A DNA stretch of 64,000 nucleotides from the NCBI GenBank assembly GCA_037720595.1, contig JBBJLW010000005.1, positions 1 to 64,000 of the forward strand, in the 5' to 3' direction. The position numbers and the translations under genes are program-made. Below the pieces are notes generated by a model, which saw only the letters and a list, made by a program, of their open reading frames with translations, was not told the origin of the DNA and did not search any database. Of this stretch, positions 8,399 through 15,931 are shown in pieces. How positions within the stretch are numbered: position 1 is the first letter of the stretch; each line of letters opens with the position of its first letter. This DNA is from Gaiellasilicea sp037720595 (GTDB taxonomy: Bacteria; Actinomycetota; Thermoleophilia; Gaiellales; Gaiellaceae).

Positions 8399-9299
8399 GG
8401 TCGAAGGCTTCCTGACCCTCCTCGCGGCGCGGCGTGCGCCGCGAACCGTGGAGGCCTATCGGCGGGATCTCTCGCAGCTCGAGGGGTGGCTTGGCAAGTC
8501 CCCGACCGTGGCCACGACGGAGGATCTGGAGCGTTGGGTTGCCCGGATGCGCGCCGACGGGAATGCCGCCACGACGATCGCGCGCCGAATCGCAGCAGTG
8601 CGCTCCTTCTTCCGCCACCAGGTGCTGCTCGGCGCGCGCGACGACAACCCGGCGGCCGCGCTCGAGCTCCCCCGGCGGGCACGCAAGCTCCCTCGGACGC
8701 TGTCGCCCGGCGAGGCGGAGCGCCTGATCGAAGCTGCTGCGGGGAGCACTCCACGCGCCATGCGTGACCGCGCGCTCGTGGAGGTGATGTACGGCGCTGG
8801 CCTGCGGGTCAGCGAAGCGCTTGGTCTCCATCGCCGCTCGGTCGACCTCGACGATCGCCTGGTCCGTGCGCTCGGAAAGGGCTCGAAGGAGCGGATCGTG
8901 CCGCTCGGACGGCCCGCAGTCGAAGCGCTCCGGCGCTACATCGCGATGGGCAGGCCGCATCTCGATTGCCGCTCCCGGCCGGAGCTCTTCCTGAACGCCC
9001 GCGGCGGCCCGCTGACGAGAGCCGGAGCCTTCCTGATCCTCCGTCGCCTCGCCGAGAAGGCCGGGCTCGAGCCGCAACGAGTTCATCCGCACCTCCTCCG
9101 TCATTCCTTCGCGACGCATCTGCTCGAAGGCGGAGCCGACCTGCGCAGCGTCCAGGAGATGCTCGGGCACGCCGATCTCTCGACGACCGAGCTCTACACG
9201 CACATATCCGATCGGCGCCGCCGCGAGTTGTACTTCCACGCGCATCCTCACGCGCGACGGAAGGCGACACCTCAGAGGACGAGATCGGATGACGCTTGA
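8373..9299 (+). CDS. xerD: Tyrosine recombinase, XerD-like
   Basis: Second tyrosine recombinase, 308 aa, starting at ATG 8373 inside the end of the XerC-like gene. The core-binding domain covers about residues 8-90. The catalytic residues lie in YGAGLRVSEALGL (Arg), LGKGSKERIVPL (Lys), HLLRHSFATHLLEGG (His-x-x-Arg), GHADLSTT and the nucleophile in LYTH, all intact. In most bacteria xerC and xerD are unlinked. Here the two paralogues are adjacent and overlapping, so they probably make equal amounts of a heterotetramer. Assignment of XerC versus XerD is by order and length only. Confidence 0.85.
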   Translation: MTSPIPDREVEGFLTLLAARRAPRTVEAYRRDLSQLEGWLGKSPTVATTEDLERWVARMRADGNAATTIARRIAAVRSFFRHQVLLGARDDNPAAALELPRRARKLPRTLSPGEAERLIEAAAGSTPRAMRDRALVEVMYGAGLRVSEALGLHRRSVDLDDRLVRALGKGSKERIVPLGRPAVEALRRYIAMGRPHLDCRSRPELFLNARGGPLTRAGAFLILRRLAEKAGLEPQRVHPHLLRHSFATHLLEGGADLRSVQEMLGHADLSTTELYTHISDRRRRELYFHAHPHARRKATPQRTRSDDA

Positions 9300-9456
9300 C
9301 CCGCAGATTGCAATGCTCGGAGCACTGACGATGGCCGTCGGGTTCACGATGTACTACGCGGGCCTGAAGAAGAACATGCTCGAGCTGAAGCGGCGCAAGC
9401 GGATCTGCCCGGCCTGTGGCCGCACGATCGTCGGCCGCGTCTGCAACGCGCACTAG
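9289..9456 (+). CDS. Small membrane-anchored zinc-ribbon-like protein
   Basis: A 55-aa protein starting at ATG 9289 inside the xerD-like stop region. It has one hydrophobic segment (residues about 7-24), a basic stretch (KKNMLELKRRKR) and a C-terminal CPACGRTIVGRVCNAH, a CxxC...CxxH arrangement suited to one zinc ion. The stop (TAG 9454-9456) overlaps the purK stop on the other strand. It is probably translated with the recombinase genes. The function is unknown; the regular metal-binding pattern and the overlap with xerD argue that it is real. Confidence 0.6.
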   Translation: MTLDPQIAMLGALTMAVGFTMYYAGLKKNMLELKRRKRICPACGRTIVGRVCNAH

Positions 9457-10445
9457 CCGGAGAGGAGCGAGCGCACCACGCCGTCGCTCGGATCGAGCAG
9501 CGTGACGTGGCCGAGCTTCCGTCCCGGGCGCGGTTCCTTGCCGTAGAGGTGGAGATGCACGTTGCGGTGCGCGAGTAGCGCCGCCGCCTCGGGCAGCTCG
9601 CCGATCAGGTTCAGCATCACGACCTCGCCGCGCGCCGCCGTCGAGCCGAGCGGCAGCCCCAGGATCGCGCGCAGATGGTTCTCGAACTGGCTCGTCTCCG
9701 CTCCCTCGATCGTCCAATGACCGGTGTTGTGGACGCGCGGCGCGAGCTCGTTCGCAACGAGCTCGCCGCCCACGTCGAAGAGCTCGAGGGCGAGCACACC
9801 GACGTAGCCGAGCTCGTCCAAGAGTCGCGTCGCATATTCCTCGGCCAGCGCCTGCCTCGCCCCGGCCGCCGGGACACGCGAGCTGCGGAGGATCCCCTCG
9901 GCGTGCACGTTCTCGACGAGCGGATAGAAGGCGGTCTCGCCGCCGGCTCCGCGAACGCAGATGAGAGACAGCTCCCGGTCGAACGGGACGAGCCCTTCGA
10001 GGACATGCCCGGGGTCAAAGCCCGGACGTGTCTCCACCAGACGCTGTCCCTTTCCGTCATAGCCGAGGCGGCGGGTCTTCAGGAGGGCGGGAAACGACGT
10101 CACCTCGTCGTCGATGGGCGCCGTCGGGATCCCGAGCCGGCGGAAGAGCTTCTTCTCGACGAGCCGATCCTGAGAAACCTCGAGCGCCCGCGCGTCCGGT
10201 ACCGCACCCACGCGCCGCGCCGCCTCGACCGGCACGTTCTCGAACTCGTAGGTGACGACCGCGGTGCCGTTCGCGAGCCGGTCGAGGAGCGCCGGATCGT
10301 CGTAGGCGCCGACCAGCAACTCGCCCACCTCGCCGGCCGGCGCGTCCTCAGCCGGATCGAGAAAGCGGAACGAGAGTCCGAGCGGAATCCCGGCGAGCGC
10401 GAGCATCCGCCCGAGCTGGCCGCCCCCGATCACGCCGACGATCAC
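9453..10445 (-). CDS. purK: 5-(carboxyamino)imidazole ribonucleotide synthase
   Basis: ATP-grasp enzyme of de novo purine synthesis that carboxylates AIR to N5-CAIR. It is 330 aa, somewhat short for PurK (about 350-390). It begins IVGVIGGGQLGRMLA and contains TYEFENVP, the ATP-grasp segment LLKTRRLGYDGKGQ, VPFDRELS and the C-terminal NELAPRVHNTGHWTIEGA signature. Residues about 138-149 (ETRPGFDPGHVL), in a variable loop, are encoded by a copy of the palindromic repeat seen again at 49.9-50.1 kb. Its start overlaps the purE stop by 4 nt, so purE-purK is an operon. Confidence 0.95.
   Translation of the reverse strand: MIVGVIGGGQLGRMLALAGIPLGLSFRFLDPAEDAPAGEVGELLVGAYDDPALLDRLANGTAVVTYEFENVPVEAARRVGAVPDARALEVSQDRLVEKKLFRRLGIPTAPIDDEVTSFPALLKTRRLGYDGKGQRLVETRPGFDPGHVLEGLVPFDRELSLICVRGAGGETAFYPLVENVHAEGILRSSRVPAAGARQALAEEYATRLLDELGYVGVLALELFDVGGELVANELAPRVHNTGHWTIEGAETSQFENHLRAILGLPLGSTAARGEVVMLNLIGELPEAAALLAHRNVHLHLYGKEPRPGRKLGHVTLLDPSDGVVRSLLSG
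10000..10034 (-). repeat. Palindromic repeat copy inside the purK coding sequence
   Basis: Read on the coding strand the element is an interrupted palindrome with core CGGGCTTTGACCCC, flanked by arms related to GGACRTGTCC. The same core and arms recur three times at 49.9-50.1 kb. Here it is in frame and translated as ETRPGFDPGHVL within PurK, immediately after the conserved GYDGKGQ motif. Confidence 0.8.
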
Positions 10446-10933
10446 CCCGAGGGATTGGGTCTGGCCAGGACGGTCTGCGTCTGCTCGGCCCGGAACCGTT
10501 CCAGCCGCTCGCGGACGCCTACATCGGAGCGCGCGAGGATGGCGGCCGCCAGAAGCGCCGCGTTGATCGCACCGGCCCGGCCGATCGCAAGCGTTCCGAC
10601 CGGCACCCCTGCGGGCATCTGGACGATCGAGAGCAGCGAGTCCATCCCGCTCAGCGATTTCGACTCGACCGGCACCCCGAGCACCGGCAACGCTGTCTTA
10701 GCGGCGGCCATCCCCGGAAGGTGGGCAGCGCCGCCCGCGCCTGCGATCAGCACCTGGAGACCGCGCGCCTCGGCGCCCGCGGCGTATTCGAAGAGGAGGT
10801 CGGGCGTCCGGTGCGCGGAGACGATCTTCGACTCGAACGGCACCTCGAGCGCCGCGAGCGTCTCGCAGGCGTGCCGCATCGTCTCCCAGTCCGACTGCGA
10901 GCCCATGATCACACCGACCACGGGCTCGCTCAT
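10442..10933 (-). CDS. purE: N5-carboxyaminoimidazole ribonucleotide mutase
   Basis: Converts N5-CAIR to CAIR, the step after PurK. At 163 aa it has the normal length for class I PurE. Visible family motifs are VIMGSQSDWETM (nucleotide-binding start), ESKIVSAHRTPD with the catalytic histidine region, and AGAGGAAHLPGM, followed by PVLGVPVES and a MPAGVPVGTLAIG segment. It overlaps purK by ATGA and lies 10 nt downstream of the HEAT-repeat gene, so it belongs to a string starting with citrate synthase. Confidence 0.96.
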   Translation of the reverse strand: MSEPVVGVIMGSQSDWETMRHACETLAALEVPFESKIVSAHRTPDLLFEYAAGAEARGLQVLIAGAGGAAHLPGMAAAKTALPVLGVPVESKSLSGMDSLLSIVQMPAGVPVGTLAIGRAGAINAALLAAAILARSDVGVRERLERFRAEQTQTVLARPNPSG

Positions 10934-10943
10934 CTCGTGCCGC

Positions 10944-11441
10944 TCACCGCGTGTTCGCGCGCTTCGTCAGCGCCGCGGCGATCGTCTTCGCGGTCTTGCG
11001 CAGCTCGGCGTCGGCCTCGTCGTCCTCGGCGAGACCGTTCAGCACGAGGATCGACTCGCGCTGGGGCGAGCCGTTCTTCAGGCAGATGATCGCGAGCCGG
11101 CGGACTGCGAGATTCGGATCGTTGCTCGCCAGCTCGTGCAGGAGCGACCGCATCGAGTTGACGTCGCCCGGATGATCTCGCGAAAGGCCCTCGAGCGAGA
11201 TCAGCGCCGAGCCGCGCGCCGCCGGGCTCTCGTCCTGGAGGCCACGGCGGACGAGCTCGAGCTTCTGGCGGAAGCGAAACTGCGCGATCGCCCGGTAGGC
11301 CTGAGCGCGGACGCGATAGTCGGCGCTCCGGGCGGCGTGCTCGAGCTCCTCGTCCCACCGCGAACGCAGCGTCGCGAGCCCGCGCTGGTCGCCGGCCGCC
11401 GCGAGGCCGTCAGCTTCCGCTGCAGCATCGGCGAGCGTCAT
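10944..11441 (-). CDS. HEAT-repeat-like helical protein of unknown function
   Basis: A 165-aa protein from ATG 11441, overlapping the citrate synthase stop by ATGA. The sequence is all helical and built of HEAT/Armadillo-like units, for example YRVRAQAYRAIAQFR, ARGSALISLEGLSRDH and LAVRRLAIICLKNG, each of about 35 residues. Such scaffolds usually mediate protein contacts. No catalytic motif, signal peptide or membrane segment is seen. Its place between citrate synthase and purE gives no specific role. Confidence 0.75.
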   Translation of the reverse strand: MTLADAAAEADGLAAAGDQRGLATLRSRWDEELEHAARSADYRVRAQAYRAIAQFRFRQKLELVRRGLQDESPAARGSALISLEGLSRDHPGDVNSMRSLLHELASNDPNLAVRRLAIICLKNGSPQRESILVLNGLAEDDEADAELRKTAKTIAAALTKRANTR

Positions 11442-12523
11442 CCGACCGAGGCGGCCGAGCGTGCGGCGGGGCCGACGTAGCGCGCATTGGGCCGGAAGAG
11501 CCGACCGGTGCGCTTCTGCTCGAGGATGTGCGCCGACCAGCCCGCGACCCGCGAGCACGCGAACATCGCGGGCGCGAGCGGCGGCGGGATCTCGGCCACG
11601 TCGAGGACGACCGCGGAGTAGTACTCGACATTCGTGGCGAGCACGCGGTCGGGCGAGCGCGCCTGAAGCGCCTTCAACGCAACCTGCTCGAGCTCCTCGG
11701 CAATCTCGACGTTCGGCGCGCCGAGTTCCTTCGCGACGCCCTTGAGCAGCCGCGAGCGCGGATCCTCGGCGCGGTAGATCCGGTGTCCGAACCCCATGAT
11801 CCGCTTCCCGCTCGCGAGCGATTCCTCGACCCAGCGCTCGGCATCGCCAGACGCGGCCACCTCTTCGAGCATCGGCTTGACGTATGCGGGAGCGCCGCCG
11901 TGGAGCGGGCCCGAGAGAGCGCCGACAGCCGAGGAGAGCGCAGCGCCGCAGTCGGCGCCCGTCGAGGCGGTGACGCGCGCGGTGAACGTCGATGCGTTCA
12001 ACCCGTGCTCGGCCGTGCAGATCCAGTAGGTGTCGATCGCCTTCACGTGCCGCGGGTCCGCCTCCCCGCGCCAGCGGAGCAGGAACTTCTCGGCGGCAGT
12101 CGTTCCCCGCGCGACGACATCCTCGGGAACGACATCGGTCTCGCCGTCGGCGACGCGTGCGGAGCGAGCGACGAGCGTCATCATCTGTGCCGAGAGCCGG
12201 CCGAGATCCTCGCGGGCCTGCTCGTCCGAGATCTCGTTCAGCTTCCCGAGCTTCCACTCGCCTGCGAGCCGCGCGGTCTCGGCCTGGAGGTCGGCGGGCG
12301 CATTCCCCGTCAGGCGGGCGGGCTCGTACGGCTCGGGATCGGGCATCTTCGAATGCAGGTCGTCGTCGACGAGCAGGCCCCAGACGTTCTCGTACGGGTA
12401 GTGCCCGACGAGATCCTCGATGTCGACCCCGCGGTAGCGGAGGGCGCCGCCTTCACGGTCCGGCTCGGCGATCTCGGTCTCGACGGCGACAACGCCCTCG
12501 AGTCCCGGCTTGAACTCGTTCAT
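11438..12523 (-). CDS. gltA: Citrate synthase
   Basis: Condenses acetyl-CoA and oxaloacetate in the first TCA step. I start it at ATG 12523 (MNEFKPGLEG) because GGAGGAG lies 7 nt upstream, giving 361 aa, the short two-domain bacterial/archaeal form. Visible motifs are the N-terminal RYRGVDIEDL, HGLNASTFTARVTASTGAD, GPLHGGAPAYV with an active-site His, and GFGHRIYRAEDPRS with the second His and a citrate-binding Arg. It is divergent from malate dehydrogenase, its substrate supplier, with a 113-nt shared promoter region. Confidence 0.95.
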   Translation of the reverse strand: MNEFKPGLEGVVAVETEIAEPDREGGALRYRGVDIEDLVGHYPYENVWGLLVDDDLHSKMPDPEPYEPARLTGNAPADLQAETARLAGEWKLGKLNEISDEQAREDLGRLSAQMMTLVARSARVADGETDVVPEDVVARGTTAAEKFLLRWRGEADPRHVKAIDTYWICTAEHGLNASTFTARVTASTGADCGAALSSAVGALSGPLHGGAPAYVKPMLEEVAASGDAERWVEESLASGKRIMGFGHRIYRAEDPRSRLLKGVAKELGAPNVEIAEELEQVALKALQARSPDRVLATNVEYYSAVVLDVAEIPPPLAPAMFACSRVAGWSAHILEQKRTGRLFRPNARYVGPAARSAASVG

Positions 12524-12636
12524 CGTGCTCCTCCGGTCTGATTCCGCTGCGGCGGACGGTACCTCACAGGCGGACTCGCGACCGCCGCATACAATCCGCC
12601 GCCGAAGCGCGTCAACCAAAGGTGGAGGAATCCGGT

Positions 12637-13560
12637 TTGAGAGCCAAAGTGACGGTCGTTGGAGCAGGCAACACCGGCGCGACGTGCGCGCAGGTGCTCG
12701 CGATGCGGGACTACGCGGACGTCGTCCTGACGGACATCAAGGAAGGCTTGCCGCAGGGGAAGGCGCTCGACCTCAACCAGATGGCCCCTGTTCTCGGATT
12801 CGAGGCCGCGATCACCGGCACGAACGACTATGCGGACACGGCCGGGTCGGACGTGATCGTGATCACCGCCGGAGTCCCAAGACAGCCGGGGATGAGCCGG
12901 GACGATCTCGTGACGACCAACGAGAAGATCGTCGGCTCGGTTTCCGAACAGGTGGTCGCCGCCTCCCCCGACGCCGTGCTCGTGATCCTCTCGAACCCTC
13001 TGGACGCGATGTGCCACGTTGCGAAGAGCGTCTCCGGGCTGCCAAAGGAACGCGTGGTCGGCCAGGCGGGAATCCTCGACACGGCCCGCTTCCGCACGTT
13101 CATCGCGTGGGAGACGGGAGCCTCGGTCAAGGACGTCCAGGCGCTCGTGCTCGGCGGCCATGGCGACCAGATGGTTCCGATCGTCTCGGCGACGACCGTG
13201 GGCGGAGTTCCGCTGACGAAGCTCGTCGCGCAGGATCGGATCGACGCGATGGTCGAGCGAACCGCGAAGGGCGGCGGCGAGGTCGTCCAGCTCCTCGGCA
13301 CCTCCGCCTGGTACGCGCCCGGCGCTGCAGTCGCGCAGATGGTCGACGCGATCGTGCTCGACGAGAAGCGTGTGCTTCCGTGCACGGCCTACCTCGAGGG
13401 CGAGTACGGAATCGACGGCCTCTACATGGGCGTGCCCGTCGTGCTCGGCGCGGGCGGGATCGAGCGGATCGTGGAGCTCGAGCTCGACGAGAGCGAGCAG
13501 GCGGCGCTGAGAGCCTCGGCCGACGCGGTGCGCGACGTCGTCGGCGTGCTCAGCGCGTAG
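12637..13560 (+). CDS. mdh: Malate dehydrogenase (LDH-like type)
   Basis: NAD-dependent oxidation of malate to oxaloacetate. I prefer TTG 12637 (protein RAKVTVVGAGNTGATC, 307 aa) because GGAGG ends 8 nt before it; GTG 12622 in the same frame would add five residues and overlap that Shine-Dalgarno. The Rossmann motif is GAGNTG. The acidic residue for NAD is in VVLTDIKEG. The substrate-loop arginines are in GVPRQPGMSR, where Arg rather than Gln indicates malate rather than lactate. The catalytic Asp-His pair is in ILDTARFR and LGGHGDQMVP. It is followed 3 nt later by an SDR gene. Confidence 0.94.
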   Translation: MRAKVTVVGAGNTGATCAQVLAMRDYADVVLTDIKEGLPQGKALDLNQMAPVLGFEAAITGTNDYADTAGSDVIVITAGVPRQPGMSRDDLVTTNEKIVGSVSEQVVAASPDAVLVILSNPLDAMCHVAKSVSGLPKERVVGQAGILDTARFRTFIAWETGASVKDVQALVLGGHGDQMVPIVSATTVGGVPLTKLVAQDRIDAMVERTAKGGGEVVQLLGTSAWYAPGAAVAQMVDAIVLDEKRVLPCTAYLEGEYGIDGLYMGVPVVLGAGGIERIVELELDESEQAALRASADAVRDVVGVLSA

Positions 13561-13563
13561 CCG

Positions 13564-14307
13564 ATGGACCTCGGACTCGGCGGCCGAACCGCCATCGTCT
13601 GCGGCGCGTCGGCCGGAATCGGGCTCGCCTCCGCGGAGGCGCTCGCCGCCGAGGGGGCGAACGTCGCGATGCTGGCTCGCGGCCGAGAGGCGCTCGAGCG
13701 GGAGGCCGAGCGTCTCGGCGCGCTCGCCGTCCGCGGCGACGTCGCGAATCCGCGGCACCTCGAGCGGCTCGTCGAGCAAACGCTGACCGCGTTCGGCAGC
13801 GTCGACATCCTCGTCCTCAACAGCGGCGGCCCGCCGCGCGCGCGGGCGCTCGACGTGACGGACGAGCAGGTGGAGGACGCCGTGGGGTTGCTGCTGCTCT
13901 CGGCGGTGCGGCTTGTCCGGCTCTGCCGACCCCACCTCGAGGCAAGCGGGCACGGGCGCGTGATCGCGATCACCTCGAGCGCCGTCAAGGAGCCGGTCGA
14001 CAACCTCGCGCTCTCGAACGCGATCCGCCCCGGGCTCACGGGCTGGCTGAAGACCGTCGCGCGCGAGCTCGGCCCGGTCGCCGTGACCGTCAACGCGGTC
14101 GCACCCGGTCGAATCGACACCGACCGCCTGAAGGAGGTCTATCCGGAGGGCCCGAGCGAGTCCGATCTGGCGGCAATCCCGCTGCGGCGACTCGGCACTC
14201 CGCGAGAGCTCGGCGACGTCGTCTGCTTCCTCGCCTCCGACCGCGCGGCCTACGTCACCGGCGCCACGATCGCGGTCGATGGAGGCCTGACGCGGGGCCT
14301 CCTCTGA
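13564..14307 (+). CDS. Atypical SDR-family oxidoreductase (BKR-like)
   Basis: A 247-aa Rossmann protein of the short-chain dehydrogenase fold. The cofactor glycine motif is GASAGIG, and VNAVAPGRIDTDR and GATIAVDGG are typical of FabG-like proteins. Two core features deviate. The NNAG motif is NSGG, and the catalytic YxxxK is replaced by LSNAIR in the segment VDNLALSNAIR. This matches a known BKR-like subgroup lacking the normal catalytic tetrad, so activity as a standard ketoacyl reductase is doubtful. It lies in an operon-like run mdh-SDR-protease with gaps of 3 nt or overlaps. Confidence 0.85.
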   Translation: MDLGLGGRTAIVCGASAGIGLASAEALAAEGANVAMLARGREALEREAERLGALAVRGDVANPRHLERLVEQTLTAFGSVDILVLNSGGPPRARALDVTDEQVEDAVGLLLLSAVRLVRLCRPHLEASGHGRVIAITSSAVKEPVDNLALSNAIRPGLTGWLKTVARELGPVAVTVNAVAPGRIDTDRLKEVYPEGPSESDLAAIPLRRLGTPRELGDVVCFLASDRAAYVTGATIAVDGGLTRGLL

Positions 14308-15308
14308 CTTCCGGTCGCTTCGTCAAAGCAGGGCTCCTTCTCCTCGCGATCGCCGCGGCGGCCGCCTGGCTCGCGCCGTCGAACAGCTATCTGATCCTGC
14401 CGGACGGCGCCAAGCCGCTCGCGGACAAGGTGAAGGTGGAGGGAGAGAAGCCCGCCAAGGATTCGGGCGGGATCTTCTTCGTCGATGTAATCGTGCGCAA
14501 GTCCTCCCTGCTCGAGCAACTCCTGCCTCCGCTTCGTCCGGACGGCTCCGAGCTCGTGCCGGAGCACGCGATCGTCCCACCCGGCTCGGACTTCGAGGAG
14601 CGTCGACGCCAGAATCTCCGCCAGATGGATCGGTCTCAGGAGATCGCCGCCGCAGTCGCGTTGCGCGAGCTCGGGCTCGATGTCGACTCCGATCCGGAAG
14701 GGGCGCTCGTCGTCGCGGTCGCTCCCGATGCCCCGGCGAACGGCAAGCTACGGGCGACGGACGTGATCGTCGCGGTCGACGGGAAGACCGTGAAGACACC
14801 TGACGATCTGCGGAGGCTGATCGGCGATCGCGAGCCGGGCGACCGGGTCCGCATCGAGGTCCGTGCCGGTGGTGCCGTGCGCACCGAGGTGTTGCGCACG
14901 ATCGAGTCACCCGATCAGGAGGGCCGGGCGATCGTCGGTGTCCAGGTCGAGCAGTCGGCCAGGATCGAATTGCCGATCGATGTCGAGATCGATCTCGGCG
15001 GCGTCGGCGGGCCGTCGGCCGGGCTCGCGTTCGCGCTCGACGTGCTCGAGGAGCTCGGCCGGGACGTGGACCGCGGCTACAGGATCGCCGCCACCGGTGA
15101 GATCGAGCTAGACGGCGGAATCGCGCCGATCGGCGGGATCGCGCAGAAGACGCGTGGGGCAAAGGACGCGGGAATGGATGTCTTTCTCGTCCCCGCTGGG
15201 GATAACGCGGCGGAGGCGAGGCGCAACGCCAGTGGTCTTCGCATCATCGCCGTCGAGAGTTTTCAACAGGCGTTGCGACAGTTGGCAACACTACCAAGAA
15301 AAGCCTAG
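14304..15308 (+). CDS. Membrane-anchored PDZ/Lon-type (S16) serine protease
   Basis: About 334 aa with an N-terminal membrane segment (GLLLLAIAAAAAWLAPSNSY), a PDZ domain (about residues 125-195, GKLRATDVIVAVDGK) and a C-terminal Lon-like proteolytic domain without ATPase. The catalytic Ser is in GGVGGPSAGLAFAL and the Lys in GGIAQKTRGAKDAG, so the Ser-Lys dyad is intact. It resembles YlbL-type proteins, which cleave at the extracellular face. The frame has no ATG, GTG or TTG near the N-terminus. CTG 14304, overlapping the SDR stop, is the only plausible start I see and is uncertain. Confidence 0.85.
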   Translation: MTSGRFVKAGLLLLAIAAAAAWLAPSNSYLILPDGAKPLADKVKVEGEKPAKDSGGIFFVDVIVRKSSLLEQLLPPLRPDGSELVPEHAIVPPGSDFEERRRQNLRQMDRSQEIAAAVALRELGLDVDSDPEGALVVAVAPDAPANGKLRATDVIVAVDGKTVKTPDDLRRLIGDREPGDRVRIEVRAGGAVRTEVLRTIESPDQEGRAIVGVQVEQSARIELPIDVEIDLGGVGGPSAGLAFALDVLEELGRDVDRGYRIAATGEIELDGGIAPIGGIAQKTRGAKDAGMDVFLVPAGDNAAEARRNASGLRIIAVESFQQALRQLATLPRKA

Positions 15309-15332
15309 TTAGCAGCAGTTTTACGAAACTGG

Positions 15333-15358
15333 AAAGGCGCGGAAATTGCGTCCTTTTT
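15333..15358 (+). terminator. Intrinsic terminator after the PDZ/Lon protease gene
   Basis: AAAGG-CGC (15333-15340), a 7-nt loop, GCG, one bulged T and CCTTT (15352-15356), running into a T stretch. It lies 25 nt after the protease stop codon and would end the mdh-SDR-protease transcript. Confidence 0.7.
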
Positions 15359-15438
15359 GTGAAGACGAGGGTTGCGGCGCTTAATGGACGAGGCAAGAAT
15401 GGCTGTCCGGAAGAGCCTCGAAGAAGAAGAAGGGAGCA

Positions 15439-15621
15439 ATGGGCAAGAGATCCGAAGCATCGTGTAGTGACTGCTTCTTCCGCCGCGCGGGCCTCTGCGC
15501 GCTTCCCGGCGACGATCCCTGCCCCACCTTCCGCCGTGCGACCGCGGGAGTGCTGACCCCGCCGCTCCAGCCGCGTCTCGTGGCGCGCACGGCGCCTGCA
15601 TTCGCCACCGCAACCGCTTAG
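15439..15621 (+). CDS. Small Cys-rich protein of unknown function
   Basis: A 60-aa frame from ATG 15439 with a GGGAG Shine-Dalgarno 4 nt upstream. The N-terminal half carries four spaced cysteines (CSDCFFRRAGLC and DDPCPTFRRA), a pattern that could bind zinc or an iron-sulfur cluster. The C-terminal half is low-complexity. It sits in its own transcription unit after a terminator, 10 nt upstream of the LapA-domain gene. The Cys pattern and ribosome site make it more likely a gene than noise; I cannot assign a function. Confidence 0.6.
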   Translation: MGKRSEASCSDCFFRRAGLCALPGDDPCPTFRRATAGVLTPPLQPRLVARTAPAFATATA

Positions 15622-15631
15622 TCTTCTCCCG

Positions 15632-15931
15632 ATGGAGACACCGGAGCGGGAGTTCGAGCGCACCTGGCAGCCACGCCTGTGGTTCTCGCTCGCGGCCCTG
15701 ATCCTGATCGTCGCGTACGTGATCGCGTTCGTGATCGGCAACAGCGACGAGACGCGCGTCAACTTCGTCTTCGCCGAGGCGACCACCTCGCTGATCTGGG
15801 TGATCTTGCTCTCGCTGCTCGCCGGCCTGCTCGGCGGCGTCCTCGTCTCCCAGGTCTACGCGCGCCGCCGAGCGCTGACGGGCCAGCCCGAATCTCAGCC
15901 CGCGCGCTCAGAAGGCGAGCCGCGCCTGTAG
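15632..15931 (+). CDS. LapA-domain (DUF1049) small membrane protein
   Basis: A 99-aa protein with two transmembrane helices (about residues 17-37 and 53-74). They are separated by the loop GNSDETRVNFVFAEATTSL, with the NxxxxxxNF pattern of the LapA/DUF1049 family, and the second helix ends in a Gly-rich LLGGVLVSQVY. In Gram-negatives the family takes part in LPS assembly control; in actinobacteria its role is unknown. Its last 24 nt overlap the DUF2785 gene on the other strand. Confidence 0.85.
   Translation: METPEREFERTWQPRLWFSLAALILIVAYVIAFVIGNSDETRVNFVFAEATTSLIWVILLSLLAGLLGGVLVSQVYARRRALTGQPESQPARSEGEPRL

Noticed and set aside
7565..9299. Integrase pair as sign of an integrated mobile element
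   Set aside because: No att-like direct repeats, tRNA or phage/plasmid genes nearby. Both proteins look like chromosomal XerC/XerD and the flanks are housekeeping genes.
12510..15308. 932-residue open frame spanning mdh, SDR and protease
   Set aside because: Only its last third (from 14304) is coding. The first two thirds are an Arg/Gly-rich out-of-frame reading of mdh and the SDR gene, which have clear family motifs.
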